The notes under the pieces: generated by a model
Told to the model about the DNA's origin: nothing
Databases searched by the model: none
The model's input: the letters and a program-made list of their open reading frames with translations, nothing else
NCBI RefSeq assembly: GCF_004769235.1
Contig: NZ_RQFG01000019.1
Coordinates: 744,001-808,000 of the forward strand
From: Leptospira kanakyensis
GTDB lineage: Bacteria > Spirochaetota > Leptospiria > Leptospirales > Leptospiraceae
Length of the DNA: 64,000 bases
Direction: 5' to 3'
Translations under genes and position numbers: made by a program
In this document: one piece after another, positions 50,882 through 60,981 of the stretch
How the letters are laid out: each line of letters opens with the position of its first letter
Position numbering within the stretch: the stretch's first letter is position 1

Positions 50882-51474
50882 AAGACGGAATTGTCTTCAA
50901 ACTCAGGAAAATAATCAAAAAATAATTTTTGTGATACCACGCGGTAAGCAAAGGGATTTTTAACCGCATAACCATCCGTATATGGCATAGCAGGTAACTG
51001 GTGGAAATTAATCCTTTCTTCAAAGTTTATAAAATCACGGCGGCTCAGTTCTGGTCTTAATTCTAAAACCGTTTCTTTGAGTAAGTTCCAGTCCAATTTA
51101 AAACTCATCCTTGCCCCACGAAACGCTGGAGACCTTTCGAGTAAATTCACAAGTCGTTTCACTGGACAATCTGTATGATAGTATTTGGTTACATAGACTT
51201 TGACAAACCGAGCAGCAAGTCCCATCGGTTCCCAAATGAGTTCCGATTCCAGGGTTTCCGATTCTTCTTTTTTGATTTCACTCAAAACAACATGTAACTC
51301 AGGGATGGATTGGCGTCCTGTCATGAGGAGAGTGGATTCTTCCATTCCAAATTCCCCATAATACAACCATTTGTAGAAGTCCTGGATTTCTGCTTCCGGA
51401 TGGTCTTCTACAAATTTAGTCAGAAGGAAAAGTTTTTCTTTCTGTGTGAGGATCGATTCTCGTTCAGTTTGCAT
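50845..51474 (-). CDS. Hypothetical protein, 209 residues
   Basis: Not recognised. It is soluble, charged and mainly helical, and rich in aromatic residues (FYKWLYYGEFGMEESTLL, FVKVYVTKYYHTDCPVKRL, DFINFEERINFHQLPAMPY). It has no signal peptide. It is the last gene of the leftward unit and overlaps plsY by 11 bp, so its translation is probably coupled to plsY. Its 3' end overlaps the convergent Maf-like gene by 37 bp. A function linked to lipid or ribosome genes is not supported by any motif. Confidence 0.7.
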   Translation of the reverse strand: MQTERESILTQKEKLFLLTKFVEDHPEAEIQDFYKWLYYGEFGMEESTLLMTGRQSIPELHVVLSEIKKEESETLESELIWEPMGLAARFVKVYVTKYYHTDCPVKRLVNLLERSPAFRGARMSFKLDWNLLKETVLELRPELSRRDFINFEERINFHQLPAMPYTDGYAVKNPFAYRVVSQKLFFDYFPEFEDNSVFHPFSGNESIIG

Positions 51475-52084
51475 TCTGTGTTGCTCGCAGTTCTTTACCT
51501 AACACCAAACGTTTGATGTTTTCTCTATGAGAATAGGAAATGAGAAAAAAAGTAGCAACTAACACAAAAAAGATGATGGGTTGGTATTCAGAATCAGGAA
51601 TGTATTTTGTCGTTCCAAAATACCAAATCGGCATAGACAAGGTTGCCAAGATGGAACCAAGAGAAACAAATCCAGAAACTTTATAGACAATAAAAAAGAT
51701 CACGACCGCACAAACAGTAACAATGGGAACAAGGGTCATATACACACCGAGAGCTGTAGCAACCCCTTTTCCCCCTTTGAAATGAAGGAAGGGTGTGAAT
51801 GTATGGCCAAGGATGGCAACAGATCCAAGTAAAATCTCAGTGGTGGTCAGTGAATAAGGAGATTCAATATAAGAGGCGAAGAAAACGGGAATGGCACCTT
51901 TGAGGGCATCCAAAAAGAGGGCGATGATTCCATACTTCCAACCAATGACACGGCCGACGTTTGTCGCACCGATATTACGGCTGCCGTATTCGCGGATGTC
52001 AATCCCCCGCACTTGTTTGGCCAGAAGAAACCCGACCGGAATGCCACCTAAAAGGTAGCTCAATAGGACTGCGGCAAGTATCAT
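51464..52084 (-). CDS. plsY: Acyl-phosphate glycerol-3-phosphate acyltransferase
   Basis: 206 residues with five membrane segments, the usual PlsY topology. It makes lysophosphatidic acid from acyl-phosphate in the first step of phospholipid synthesis. The three cytoplasmic motifs are present: YLLGGIPVGFLLAK, the GSRNIGATNVGRVIG block, and LGHTFTPFLHFKGGKGVATALG. It overlaps der by 4 bp and the downstream unknown gene by 11 bp, all leftward. Confidence 0.95.
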   Translation of the reverse strand: MILAAVLLSYLLGGIPVGFLLAKQVRGIDIREYGSRNIGATNVGRVIGWKYGIIALFLDALKGAIPVFFASYIESPYSLTTTEILLGSVAILGHTFTPFLHFKGGKGVATALGVYMTLVPIVTVCAVVIFFIVYKVSGFVSLGSILATLSMPIWYFGTTKYIPDSEYQPIIFFVLVATFFLISYSHRENIKRLVLGKELRATQNAN

Positions 52085-53433
52085 TCCTTGCCCTCCTTAC
52101 CCTCGTTTCGATTCCGAAGTTCGATCTCAACAGCTAGGCCATCCAGTCCGAACTCCGCTACTATACTCTTTCGGTAAAAGCTTAAAATATTTGACGGAAA
52201 GAGTTTCGTATCATTCACGAAGAACAGTATTTTAAAAGGAATCTGGGAGACCTGGGTGGCGTAATACACCTTCGGAGGTCGATTTGATGCCTTCTGCACC
52301 TTATTTTTGCCCCCCCACTTGCTTAACCAGTCATTTAAGGCACGGGTCGTCAGCTTTTTTTGGGACTTATCATAAAGGGCAATCACCGATTCCAGGAGTT
52401 TGTGAGTGCGGAGTTTCTCTTTGGCCGAGAGGGAAATGAGCGGGCGTTCCTTCAAAATCGAAAGTTTGGCTTCCATCCGATCTTTGTAGTGTTTCCAAGA
52501 ATTGGATTCTTTTTCAGGAACAAGATCCCATTTGTTCACAGCCACGATCATGGGTTTTCCAAGCTCTTGGATTTCCCCAAAGATCTTTTTGTCAAATTCA
52601 CCAAGCCCCTTCATCGCATCCACAAGGAGGACCACCACGTCGGCTTCCCCTAAACTGTGAAGAGTTCTTTTGTAAGAATAGAATTCTAAACTTTCCCCAG
52701 TTTTGGATTTTCTTCGAATCCCTGCCGTATCAATGATTTCTAATTTTTGGTTTTGGAAGTAGAACTGGTCAGAAACAGAATCTCTAGTGGTTCCTGGCAC
52801 ATCACTCACAACGGCCCTCTTATATCCAAGAAAGGTATTGAGTAGTGACGACTTACCCGAGTTAGGTTTTCCAATGATGGCAATTTTACAATACGGATCT
52901 TCCGGCATTTTGATTTTGTCTGGAAGAAAAAAATTAATTTTTTGATACAGTAGATCAAAATTCCTTCGCCCCAGGGCAGAAATCGGAAGGAGTTCGTTGA
53001 GTCCCAGTTTGTAAAATGGTTCCAGATCGTATTCGTCTTGTTCGGTATCCACTTTATTGATGAGTGTTAGAACATTTTTATCTTTTAGGATTTCGTCTTT
53101 TTTGAATAAATCGATCAGTTTATGATCATACTTACGTAGGTCTTTATGATCGATCACATGAAGGATAAGATCCGAATTGCGTAAATGTTCAAAAGCAATG
53201 TCGATGATTTCTTTCGAAATTTCATCGATGTTTTCAATATCAAGCCCTGGTGTATCGGACAAAGTGAACGGAATTTTAAATTCCGATCGTTCCACTGTTT
53301 TTTGTAATACATCCCTTGTCACACCGGCCGTATTTTCAGTGATAGCACTTTGTGCTCGAAGGATGGAATTGAATAGTGTGGACTTACCCACATTTTGTCT
53401 ACCAACGATGGTGACCACTGGAAGTCCTTTCAT
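52081..53433 (-). CDS. der: Ribosome biogenesis GTPase Der (EngA)
   Basis: 450 residues. Two tandem G domains are followed by a KH-like domain. G1 motifs are [12 protein letters not shown] (domain 1) and [12 protein letters not shown] (domain 2). DTPGL and DTAGI (G3) and NKVD and NKWD (G4) are present. Der binds the 50S subunit during late assembly. It overlaps smpB by 4 bp upstream and plsY by 4 bp downstream, so the genes form a tight leftward unit with the midasin-like AAA-VWA gene. Confidence 0.96.
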   Translation of the reverse strand: MKGLPVVTIVGRQNVGKSTLFNSILRAQSAITENTAGVTRDVLQKTVERSEFKIPFTLSDTPGLDIENIDEISKEIIDIAFEHLRNSDLILHVIDHKDLRKYDHKLIDLFKKDEILKDKNVLTLINKVDTEQDEYDLEPFYKLGLNELLPISALGRRNFDLLYQKINFFLPDKIKMPEDPYCKIAIIGKPNSGKSSLLNTFLGYKRAVVSDVPGTTRDSVSDQFYFQNQKLEIIDTAGIRRKSKTGESLEFYSYKRTLHSLGEADVVVLLVDAMKGLGEFDKKIFGEIQELGKPMIVAVNKWDLVPEKESNSWKHYKDRMEAKLSILKERPLISLSAKEKLRTHKLLESVIALYDKSQKKLTTRALNDWLSKWGGKNKVQKASNRPPKVYYATQVSQIPFKILFFVNDTKLFPSNILSFYRKSIVAEFGLDGLAVEIELRNRNEGKEGKE

Positions 53434-53918
53434 TTGCGTAGGTGTTCCTTCATGGCTCTTTCCATATCGATTTTGGCTTCCTTCTTTTGAATGTCGTCAC
53501 GTTTGTCGTAAAGTTTTTTTGGTTTGGCAAGGGCGATATCTATCTTTACCAAACGATTGTTCTTAAAGAAACAACGAGTGGCAACAAGCACAAGTCCCTT
53601 CTCTTTAATGGAACGATCAATTTTTTCGATTTCTTTTGCTTTTAAAAGGAGTTTGCGAGGCCGAATCTCAGGATGGTTCGCATAACCCCCGTTCTTATAA
53701 GGAGGGATTTGAAAGTTTTCTAAAAACACTTCCCCGTTTCTCACTTTGGCAAAACAATCGGTAAGATTTCCCTTTTTTTCCCGCAGGGATTTCACCTCAG
53801 ATCCTGTGAGTACAACACCAGCCTCGAACGAATCTAATAGTTCGAAATTGAACTTTGCCTTTTTATTGATTAAAGGATCGGTTCCGCGTGGTTTCTCGTC
53901 TTTTTTGGTTTTGCCCAT
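53430..53918 (-). CDS. smpB: SsrA-binding protein
   Basis: 162 residues. The small OB-fold protein works with tmRNA to rescue stalled ribosomes. [29 protein letters not shown] and [13 protein letters not shown] are typical, and a basic C-terminal tail ([22 protein letters not shown], slightly beyond the fold) mimics mRNA in the decoding centre. It starts 8 bp after the AAA-VWA gene and overlaps der, so it lies within one operon. No tmRNA gene is in the window. Confidence 0.96.
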   Translation of the reverse strand: MGKTKKDEKPRGTDPLINKKAKFNFELLDSFEAGVVLTGSEVKSLREKKGNLTDCFAKVRNGEVFLENFQIPPYKNGGYANHPEIRPRKLLLKAKEIEKIDRSIKEKGLVLVATRCFFKNNRLVKIDIALAKPKKLYDKRDDIQKKEAKIDMERAMKEHLRK

Positions 53919-53926
53919 AGTGATTA

Positions 53927-56900
53927 CTAACGAAGCGAATGGTGGGTTTGCACCAGTCTCGCAATTTCAGCTCCAATCAAATTCGGCATAGAATAGAAGT
54001 TGTCTGCCGTAATTTGAAGGGAGTCATGGAACAGATGTTCCGCAATGTAGCGAGACCCAAGTCCCACCCCTAAAAATACATAATTTTTGTCCTGGTTTTT
54101 CAGTACAGCTTCTTTCAGTTTTCGGGTGTCAAAAGAGGAGAGTTCATCCTCAATATAGGTCTTGGCCCTTTGCCCTCGGAAGTCAGAAAGGATGACAATG
54201 ATCTTGGTTTGGGCATCAGGGGAAAAATACCGTTCCGCATTGGAGAGAACTTGGTATTCGGGAATGCTATCCCCATGCCAGTTTTTACAAAGAGCCGTAA
54301 ACACCTCTTCTTCCTTTTCCGCTGTATAGTCTTCTTCTGCAGATTTTAAGTTAAAAATGTCCACTGTGTCTTTGGAGTTTTTGATATCACAGAAAGTATG
54401 GACACTGGTTTTGATATCGTGTTCGTTTAAAATATGCAAACTCACAAGAAGTGCGGAAAGCATAGCAATCGAATACTCGAAGTTAAAGATCCTTCGGCAT
54501 TTGGAAACAAGAAAGGTCACTTCCACACCTTTTAGTTTTTCATCGTTCTTTTCGATTGTGGTTTTATCGAAGATTTTTGTATCTCCCCTTCCACTTTTGT
54601 ACGAAATGTATTTCCTTGCATCCACCCTGGAGCCTTCGTTTTTATACATCCGGTGGATGTCGATTTCTGGATCAAAGAGTTGTTCTAAATTGAGTTCTAC
54701 CTCTTCCAATTCCTTTCCGAACACAGACTTAAATTCTTCGAGACCTACCATAATGGAATAGTCCCAAAGGAGACGGCGTTTTTTTAAGAATTGTTTATAG
54801 AGTTCTTCGGTGCGGTAACCCCAAGCACCACCTCCCCCTTGTGGTTCGCCTTGGCCTTGGTTTCCTTGGGTGTCTTGTCCATACCAAGCATCCGGTCCTT
54901 CTTTGGTGCTGCCCCCGGTTTCCGGAGTATTGATCTCAATTCCTCGTTTGGTTTCTACACCAGAGTTGAGTTTTTTAGCAACACCTGTTAGGGGATCACG
55001 CTGGTGGAGTTCTGGATCCCACCAATTTTTTAGATTTAGTCCTGACTCAACGGTAAACGTTTTTTTTTTCTCTTCGATTTCCTCGAAGAGTGTTGAGACG
55101 ACTTCCACACCGGAAAGAAATCCTTCCAAGAGTCTTTCGAGTTCCTTTCTCTCTTTTGGATCAGCGATTTGGTTGGTATAATAAATCTTTCCCCCACGAA
55201 TCGCGATATCTTTTACATCTGTTTGGTTGTAACGATAGATATGGTTTTTCCATTTTAAGAGATTGGAAATTCCAAATCGGTATGGCATTAGGTTTGCCGA
55301 ACCAATGGTACGTTTTTCAGCGAGTTCTTTTGCTTTCAGATGGAATCGTGCTAGAGAACGAGGAAGGACACCTTCGGGAAGATAGAATTCTAAAATCTCT
55401 TCTAGAACCTTTACATCTTCTAGTTCAGGAAAAAGGATGGGAGTGAATCGGTTACGAAAGGCACGAGAAATGGTGGTTACCGATTTCGATGCACGAAAAG
55501 ACTTCATTCCAAACACAATGGATTTTTCTGTGAGTTGGATCGGAAGGTATTCCCCTGACTCCGGAGGGAGAGTGAGAGAACGTGCATCATCAGTTAACAT
55601 ATTCATCTTCTCAACGAGCTCCGCACCGGCAGATTCGAGTCCAGAGATCAGAATGATATGACCTTTTCGAATGGAGCGTGTTAGGGGACCATCCACCCAA
55701 GTGACACTTTCGATATTTCCTTCTTCCGTCGGTTTTAGAGCTCCCACAACATCAGAGGTATGCATTCCTTTGGATAACATTACAGACTCTAGTTCAATTC
55801 CTGTGAGTTCCGTAAAGAGTGGTAAAAATTCTTGAGGGTCTTGGTCTTCTCTATACTCGATTAAGATATTTTCTTTTGCTTGGATGGCTGTGAATACCTG
55901 GTCGAGAAAATGTAAAACTGGTTCTGGGGTTGGATACGTAGAAAGTAACGAGATGGTTTTTTTCTCATCCCAAGTTTTGATTTCCTTATCATTCCAGAAA
56001 ATAGTAGAACCTTGCACATACCCCTTGGTAGGAACTACTTTAATTCCACCACCAAACTCCGATTCGATGAGTTCTCTTTGTTTGGCTTTGTCTTCTTTTT
56101 TACGGAATGGTTCTTCGAATAAATAAAGCGCCTCTCTTGCGGCAACGGCTTTGTCCTTAGCACCAAATAGAACAAGTCGATTGCAATACTTTTGGAGAGT
56201 TCTTAAGTTGAAATGGTATTTTTCTAAATCACCCTTTCCAATTTCCCCTGCTTTGATCCGAGCTTCTGATTCCAAACTAATCCGAATGATTTGTTTAAGA
56301 ACCTCTTCTCCAAGCATGGGATAAAGTTTTTTTAAAATAAAAAACATTTCATCCGGTGAATAAGGATCTACATAAACAACGGCAAAATGTTTGGTGATAT
56401 CGAAAGGAAGAGGTTTTCTTCCTTCAAATCCTTCACTTGGGTTTTGAGTTCCGATAAACCAAAATCCAGTTTTTCCATTCACCCTCTCCCCACTTCCTTC
56501 CAAAAGATCCAAGTAGTTGGATTCATAAACTGAAGAAAATCGTTTGATGATGTTTGGTGCACAGAGGTTCATCTCATCAGCGACAAAACTAAGTCCTTCT
56601 GACAAAGCATTGGTGAGAGGGCCGTTCGACCAGGTAAACCCTTTCCCATCCAGAAGGATTCGGTAAGAACCAATCAAATCTTCAGGAAGTGTGTCTTCAT
56701 TAAAACTAAAACGAAGGGTGGGTTGTTTTCTAAGTGCGTTAATATAATAAATAAGAGCATTTTTCCCTACACCGGCATCACCCACGAGGAGGACTGGAAT
56801 CCCTTCAAGCATAGGGTATAGAATTTTTTGTAAGGTTTGTTTGACCGAGTCGGTTTCGACAAGACTAGAAGGGAAAACGGGAAACTTACTCGAGTGCGGG

Positions 56901-56962
56901 AGGACCGGCACTTTCACATCGGCGATGGTAACAAATTCCATATCCTTCAGATTTCTACCCAT
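53927..56962 (-). CDS. Midasin-like AAA-AAA-VWA protein with degenerate second ATPase and MIDAS
   Basis: 1011 residues. AAA module 1 (about 25-290) has Walker A GDAGVGKN (61-68, Asn where Ser/Thr is usual), Walker B FVADEMN (126-132) and the midasin-type [13 protein letters not shown] module 2 (about 345-560) keeps the [11 protein letters not shown] and [12 protein letters not shown] strands but has lost Walker A ([12 protein letters not shown]) and Walker B ([10 protein letters not shown], 437-446). A Gly/Gln-rich linker (about 695-715) leads to a VWA-like tail (about 800-1011). In that tail the DxSxS site reads FLVSKCRR, so MIDAS metal binding is doubtful. The layout resembles midasin/VWA8-type remodelling machines. 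It is translationally packed with smpB and der. Confidence 0.85.
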   Translation of the reverse strand: MGRNLKDMEFVTIADVKVPVLPHSSKFPVFPSSLVETDSVKQTLQKILYPMLEGIPVLLVGDAGVGKNALIYYINALRKQPTLRFSFNEDTLPEDLIGSYRILLDGKGFTWSNGPLTNALSEGLSFVADEMNLCAPNIIKRFSSVYESNYLDLLEGSGERVNGKTGFWFIGTQNPSEGFEGRKPLPFDITKHFAVVYVDPYSPDEMFFILKKLYPMLGEEVLKQIIRISLESEARIKAGEIGKGDLEKYHFNLRTLQKYCNRLVLFGAKDKAVAAREALYLFEEPFRKKEDKAKQRELIESEFGGGIKVVPTKGYVQGSTIFWNDKEIKTWDEKKTISLLSTYPTPEPVLHFLDQVFTAIQAKENILIEYREDQDPQEFLPLFTELTGIELESVMLSKGMHTSDVVGALKPTEEGNIESVTWVDGPLTRSIRKGHIILISGLESAGAELVEKMNMLTDDARSLTLPPESGEYLPIQLTEKSIVFGMKSFRASKSVTTISRAFRNRFTPILFPELEDVKVLEEILEFYLPEGVLPRSLARFHLKAKELAEKRTIGSANLMPYRFGISNLLKWKNHIYRYNQTDVKDIAIRGGKIYYTNQIADPKERKELERLLEGFLSGVEVVSTLFEEIEEKKKTFTVESGLNLKNWWDPELHQRDPLTGVAKKLNSGVETKRGIEINTPETGGSTKEGPDAWYGQDTQGNQGQGEPQGGGGAWGYRTEELYKQFLKKRRLLWDYSIMVGLEEFKSVFGKELEEVELNLEQLFDPEIDIHRMYKNEGSRVDARKYISYKSGRGDTKIFDKTTIEKNDEKLKGVEVTFLVSKCRRIFNFEYSIAMLSALLVSLHILNEHDIKTSVHTFCDIKNSKDTVDIFNLKSAEEDYTAEKEEEVFTALCKNWHGDSIPEYQVLSNAERYFSPDAQTKIIVILSDFRGQRAKTYIEDELSSFDTRKLKEAVLKNQDKNYVFLGVGLGSRYIAEHLFHDSLQITADNFYSMPNLIGAEIARLVQTHHSLR

Positions 56963-57022
56963 TTCCTAGGTGTAAACCAAATTCTATTGACCCGTACCTC
57001 CCCAAAAAACCATGATGATTCC

Positions 57023-58120
57023 ATGGATTTCGCAAATAGAATGTATGGGATTGATTCCTCCCCCATCCGCAAGGCTTTTGAGCTCGCACGGAGTATCCAA
57101 AACCCGATCAATTTAAGTATCGGACAACCGCACTTTCCTTGCCCACCTAACATTATCGAGGTTTTAACCAAAGCGGCACAGGACGGGAAAACCTCTTACA
57201 CCTTAACTGGTGGGATTCCTGAATTAAAATCCGCTATGGCTGAGAAATACCGCACCCAAAACAAAATTTCTTATGCCCATGAAGACCGCATCCTTGTTAC
57301 CTCTGGTATCTCTTCTGCTTTATTTTTACTCTTCAATGCCCTAGTCAACGAAGGGGATGAATGTCTCGTGGTTTCTCCTTACTTTTTAATGTATCCGGCA
57401 ATGCTTAAGTTCTATGGGGGAAAGGTAGTCCCGCTTGCGGAAAGTTTTAAACCAGAAGATTTAGAATCATTAAAATCTAAGAAATTCAAACTCATTATTT
57501 TTTCAAATCCTTCGAACCCTACGGGAAAGGTTCTTTCCAAGGAACAACTACGAGCACTCGCGAACTTAGCGGAATCAACAGGGGCATACCTTATCAGTGA
57601 TGAAATTTATGAACTCTTTGATTATGACAAACAGTTTCATTCGATTGGTTCGGAGTACGAAAAAACCATAACACTCACTGGTTTTTCCAAAACATACAAT
57701 ATGACCGGGCTTAGGCTTGCGACCATTCTTGCTGAAGATAAAGTCATCAAAGCTCTCACCACCTTACAGCAGTATACTGTTGTTTGTGCTCCTTCCATCA
57801 CCCAATGGGCTGGAATCGAAGCACTCAAAACAGATATGAGTGCTTATATCCAAGACTATCGTGAAAAACGTGACTTTGTTTATGAATCTTTAAAAGACTA
57901 CTACCCGATTCAAAAATCGGGAGGAGCTTTTTATTCTTTCTTCCAAGTTCCAGGAACTGATGAAGAATTCATCCAAAGGGCTGTCAAAAAAGATCTCATC
58001 CTTGTTCCAGGATTTATCTTCTGCGATCAAAAGAATTTTGTAAGACTTTCCTTTGCTACAGAATGGGATACTTTGAAGCGAGGGATGAAAGCTTTACAGG
58101 AACTTTCCAAGGAAAGTTAA
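57023..58120 (+). CDS. PLP-dependent aminotransferase (class I, AspC-like)
   Basis: 365 residues. A fold-type I aminotransferase: NLSIGQPHFPCPP, SYTLTGGIPELKSAM, VTSGISSALFLLFNAL, FSNPSNPTGKVLS, DEIYELFDYD and the PLP-lysine motif TGFSKTYNMTGLRLA. A C-terminal Arg that binds the substrate carboxylate is in FVRLSFA. Specificity (aspartate or aromatic amino acids) is not readable. ATG 57023 is chosen; the open frame to 56837 runs antisense into the AAA gene. It starts a rightward unit with the prepilin peptidase and pdxH, which makes its cofactor. Confidence 0.9.
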   Translation: MDFANRMYGIDSSPIRKAFELARSIQNPINLSIGQPHFPCPPNIIEVLTKAAQDGKTSYTLTGGIPELKSAMAEKYRTQNKISYAHEDRILVTSGISSALFLLFNALVNEGDECLVVSPYFLMYPAMLKFYGGKVVPLAESFKPEDLESLKSKKFKLIIFSNPSNPTGKVLSKEQLRALANLAESTGAYLISDEIYELFDYDKQFHSIGSEYEKTITLTGFSKTYNMTGLRLATILAEDKVIKALTTLQQYTVVCAPSITQWAGIEALKTDMSAYIQDYREKRDFVYESLKDYYPIQKSGGAFYSFFQVPGTDEEFIQRAVKKDLILVPGFIFCDQKNFVRLSFATEWDTLKRGMKALQELSKES

Positions 58121-58153
58121 ACTCTTTCCTTCCGATTGAGAGAAAGGTAGAAA

Positions 58154-59011
58154 TTGGATTTTATGGACGAATCGATTTGGTTATCTCTTTGGACCCTCTT
58201 GACCTATGGAATCCTATTTTTCTTTGGTGCGAGCCTCGCTAGTTTTTATACGACCCTTGCCGAGCGAATCTTACTCTATTGTTACGGCAAAAAAAGAAAG
58301 GAATCACAAGGCCTCAACCGATGGAAAATTATCTTTTCCAAACCGAGTCACTGCCCATCTTGCGGGCATTTGGTGACCAAAACAAACCTCACCCCTATTT
58401 TGGGATGGTTTTTCACAAAAGGAAAATGTAAGTCTTGTGAAACCAATCTTCCCAAACTCTATCCACTTTCTGAATTTCTTTTTGGTCTCATTGCCATCTT
58501 TGTTTATTTTGTTTCGGAAGATATCTTTGGAACCATCTTCCTCCTTTTTTTATTTGGGCATTTACTCATTGCAATGATGACGGATGTCGCCAAATTTTCT
58601 CTGGATTACGAAAACCTTCCCTTTATCATAGGTTTTGGTTTCCTTTCCAACTATTTCCTGTTTGGTGAATCATTCCATTTGGAAACACTATGGGTGTTTT
58701 TAGGGTTTCTATTATTTTATCTCCTTATTTATCTTCTCTTTCGTGGGGGAACTGGTCTTGGCGATGTGCTTTTTTCCCCCATATTCGCTGCCATTGCCGG
58801 AAATCCTTTTTGGATTTTATATTTTAACTCTGCTTATTTACTGGCCGTCGGATTTAGTTTTCTTTTACGAAAAAAAGGGGAACCCTTAAAAGGAAAAAAG
58901 ATTCCTATGGGTCTTTATTTTTCCCTCGGACTATTTTTAACTTATTTTGCAAAACTACTAGTCCACTATTACAACTGGGAGGGATTTCCAATCTATGGAA
59001 CCATTGAATGA
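58154..59011 (+). CDS. Prepilin peptidase / methyltransferase (A24 family)
   Basis: 285 residues with about seven membrane segments. A cytoplasmic zinc-ribbon loop (CPSCGH and CKSCE, residues about 70-100) is followed by the two catalytic Asp motifs, MMTDVAKF and GTGLGDVLF. It cleaves and N-methylates type IV prepilin-like proteins of pili or type II secretion. No pilin or secretion genes are nearby. TTG 58154 has AAAGG at good distance; ATG 58163 is the alternative. Its 3' end overlaps pdxH by 17 bp. Confidence 0.88.
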   Translation: MDFMDESIWLSLWTLLTYGILFFFGASLASFYTTLAERILLYCYGKKRKESQGLNRWKIIFSKPSHCPSCGHLVTKTNLTPILGWFFTKGKCKSCETNLPKLYPLSEFLFGLIAIFVYFVSEDIFGTIFLLFLFGHLLIAMMTDVAKFSLDYENLPFIIGFGFLSNYFLFGESFHLETLWVFLGFLLFYLLIYLLFRGGTGLGDVLFSPIFAAIAGNPFWILYFNSAYLLAVGFSFLLRKKGEPLKGKKIPMGLYFSLGLFLTYFAKLLVHYYNWEGFPIYGTIE

Positions 59012-59642
59012 ATTACCACATATGCGAAAACTCTACACTCGCTCTATTCTTTCGGAAGAAACAGCGGGTTTTGATCCCTTAAAGTTATTTAGTCTTTGGT
59101 TTTCCGAAGCAAAAGAAGAAGGAGAAGCGGAACCCAACGCCATGAGTCTTGCGACAGTGAATAAAGCCGGCCAACCATCGGTGCGCATTGTTTTACTCAA
59201 AGGTCTGATCCGTGACGAGTTCCAGTTTTTTACCAATTATGATTCTGATAAAGGACAGGACATTGCGGAGAACAACCAGGTAGCTCTGAATTTCTTTTGG
59301 CCAAAACTAGAGAGACAAATCCGAATCGAAGGTCGTGCTAATCGCATATCCAAAGAAGAATCGGAAACTTATTTTGCAGTCAGACCCAGAGAATCTCAAA
59401 TTGGAGCTTTAACATCAAACCAAAGTTCGGTGGTGCCATCAAGGGAATTTTTAGAAGAGAAGTTTGCCTCTCTCACAAAAGAATGGGAAGGAAAAGAAAT
59501 CCCAAAACCAGAAAACTGGGGTGGGTATTCGGTCTCCCCTACCAAAATTGAATTTTGGCAAGGAAGGGTGGGACGACTTCATGATAGGATTTCTTTTGAG
59601 AGATTAGAATCGGGTTGGAAACGCTCGAGACTATCTCCCTAA
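58995..59642 (+). CDS. pdxH: Pyridoxamine/pyridoxine 5'-phosphate oxidase
   Basis: 215 residues. The FMN enzyme makes pyridoxal 5'-phosphate. Family motifs are clear: MSLATVNKAGQPSVRIVLLKG, FFTNYDSDKGQDIAENNQVALNFFWP, RQIRIEGRANRISKEES, SQIGALTSNQSSVV and the C-terminal WQGRVGRLHDRISFER. It overlaps the prepilin peptidase by 17 bp, so they are cotranscribed. Together with the aminotransferase this places a PLP maker next to a PLP user. It converges on ribBA with a 12-bp gap. Confidence 0.94.
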   Translation: MEPLNELPHMRKLYTRSILSEETAGFDPLKLFSLWFSEAKEEGEAEPNAMSLATVNKAGQPSVRIVLLKGLIRDEFQFFTNYDSDKGQDIAENNQVALNFFWPKLERQIRIEGRANRISKEESETYFAVRPRESQIGALTSNQSSVVPSREFLEEKFASLTKEWEGKEIPKPENWGGYSVSPTKIEFWQGRVGRLHDRISFERLESGWKRSRLSP

Positions 59643-59654
59643 ACAATATCTACA

Positions 59655-60863
59655 TCAACCGTGAAGGTTTAACAAATGTCCTAACTTTGTTTTTTTAGTC
59701 TGCAAGTAACGAGTGTTTTCTTCTACGGGATCAATCTCAATGGGAACTCTTTCTGTTACGTGCAGATTGTATCCTTCAAGTCCCACAATTTTACGAGGGT
59801 TATTGGTGATGAGTTTCATTTGTTTTACCCCGATATCTCGTAAAATTTGAGCGCCAATTCCGTATTCGCGTAAGTCAGGAGCAAATCCCAATTTTTCATT
59901 GGCTTCAACCGTATCAAGCCCCCCCTCTTGTAAGGAATAGGCTTTGAGTTTATTGATGATTCCAATCCCGCGCCCTTCTTGGCGCATGTACAAAAGAACT
60001 CCTGTTCCTTCTTTTTCAATCATACGAAGGGCATTGTGGAGTTGAGGCCCACAATCGCAACGTTGTGACGAAAAAATATCTCCCGTCAAACATTCACTAT
60101 GAACTCGCACGAGAACTGGTTTTTTGGGATCAATTTCTCCCTTTACCAGTGCCATATGTACCTTGTCATCGATTTGGGTGGAATAGGCTTTGATTTTAAA
60201 ATCACCAAACTCCGTTGGTAAACTTGCTTCCACTTCCAAATGGATTAACTTTTCTTTGTGCCTTCTATAACGAATGAGATCTTCGATTGTATAAATATTG
60301 AGTCCATGAGTTTTAGCAAACTTTTCCAAATCAGGAATTCTTGCCATCGATCCATCATCATTCATGATTTCACAAATAACGCCACTTGGATAAAGACCAG
60401 CTAACTTGGACAAATCGACAGCGGCTTCCGTATGCCCTGCCCTTCGTAAGACTCCACCTGTGACTGCTTGGAGAGGAAACATATGGCCTGGGCGCATGAG
60501 ATCGTCAGATTTTGTTTTAGGATCGAGAAGAGCTTCTACAGTTTTCGCTCTGTCTGGTGCCGAAATTCCGGTAGTGGTTCCATGTTTGGCGTCTACGGAG
60601 ACAGTAAAGGCAGTTCCGTGTTTGTCGCCGAGAGTTAGGTCATCCACCATCTTTCCAAGACCCAAGGTTTGTAACCTTTCCCTCTCCATAGGAACGCAGA
60701 TAAGTCCACGACCGTGGGTTGCCATAAAGTTAATTTTGTCTTTGTCCGCAAATTGGGAGGCGCAGACCAAATCCCCTTCGTTTTCTCTGTCTTCAGAGTC
60801 GACTAAAATGATCATTTTGCCTTGGCGGATTTCTTCGATTGCTTCTTCGATCGGACGTATCAT
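59655..60863 (-). CDS. ribBA: RibBA: 3,4-dihydroxy-2-butanone-4-P synthase / GTP cyclohydrolase II
   Basis: 402 residues. Bifunctional entry enzyme of riboflavin synthesis. The N-terminal RibB domain (1-200) has [34 protein letters not shown] and [11 protein letters not shown]. The C-terminal RibA domain (205-400) has [21 protein letters not shown] (zinc cysteines) and [10 protein letters not shown] with YGIGAQIL. It starts 97 bp from the divergent STAS gene, and no FMN riboswitch is seen in that short gap. ribE and ribD lie just beyond, on the same strand. Confidence 0.95.
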   Translation of the reverse strand: MIRPIEEAIEEIRQGKMIILVDSEDRENEGDLVCASQFADKDKINFMATHGRGLICVPMERERLQTLGLGKMVDDLTLGDKHGTAFTVSVDAKHGTTTGISAPDRAKTVEALLDPKTKSDDLMRPGHMFPLQAVTGGVLRRAGHTEAAVDLSKLAGLYPSGVICEIMNDDGSMARIPDLEKFAKTHGLNIYTIEDLIRYRRHKEKLIHLEVEASLPTEFGDFKIKAYSTQIDDKVHMALVKGEIDPKKPVLVRVHSECLTGDIFSSQRCDCGPQLHNALRMIEKEGTGVLLYMRQEGRGIGIINKLKAYSLQEGGLDTVEANEKLGFAPDLREYGIGAQILRDIGVKQMKLITNNPRKIVGLEGYNLHVTERVPIEIDPVEENTRYLQTKKTKLGHLLNLHG

Positions 60864-60981
60864 GGGGAAAGGCCTCTATATACTAAAACTCTGAAAGCCG
60901 TTCCGAATTAAAGAAGATTCCCAAAGAAAGTCATTGATTTTTCCCCTTTCTTTTGTCTAAATGTTCCGGATCGGAGGCCAA

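Noticed and set aside
60864..60981. FMN riboswitch before ribBA
   Set aside because: The gap is about 100 bp and lacks the conserved RFN stem segments. No complete aptamer can be drawn.
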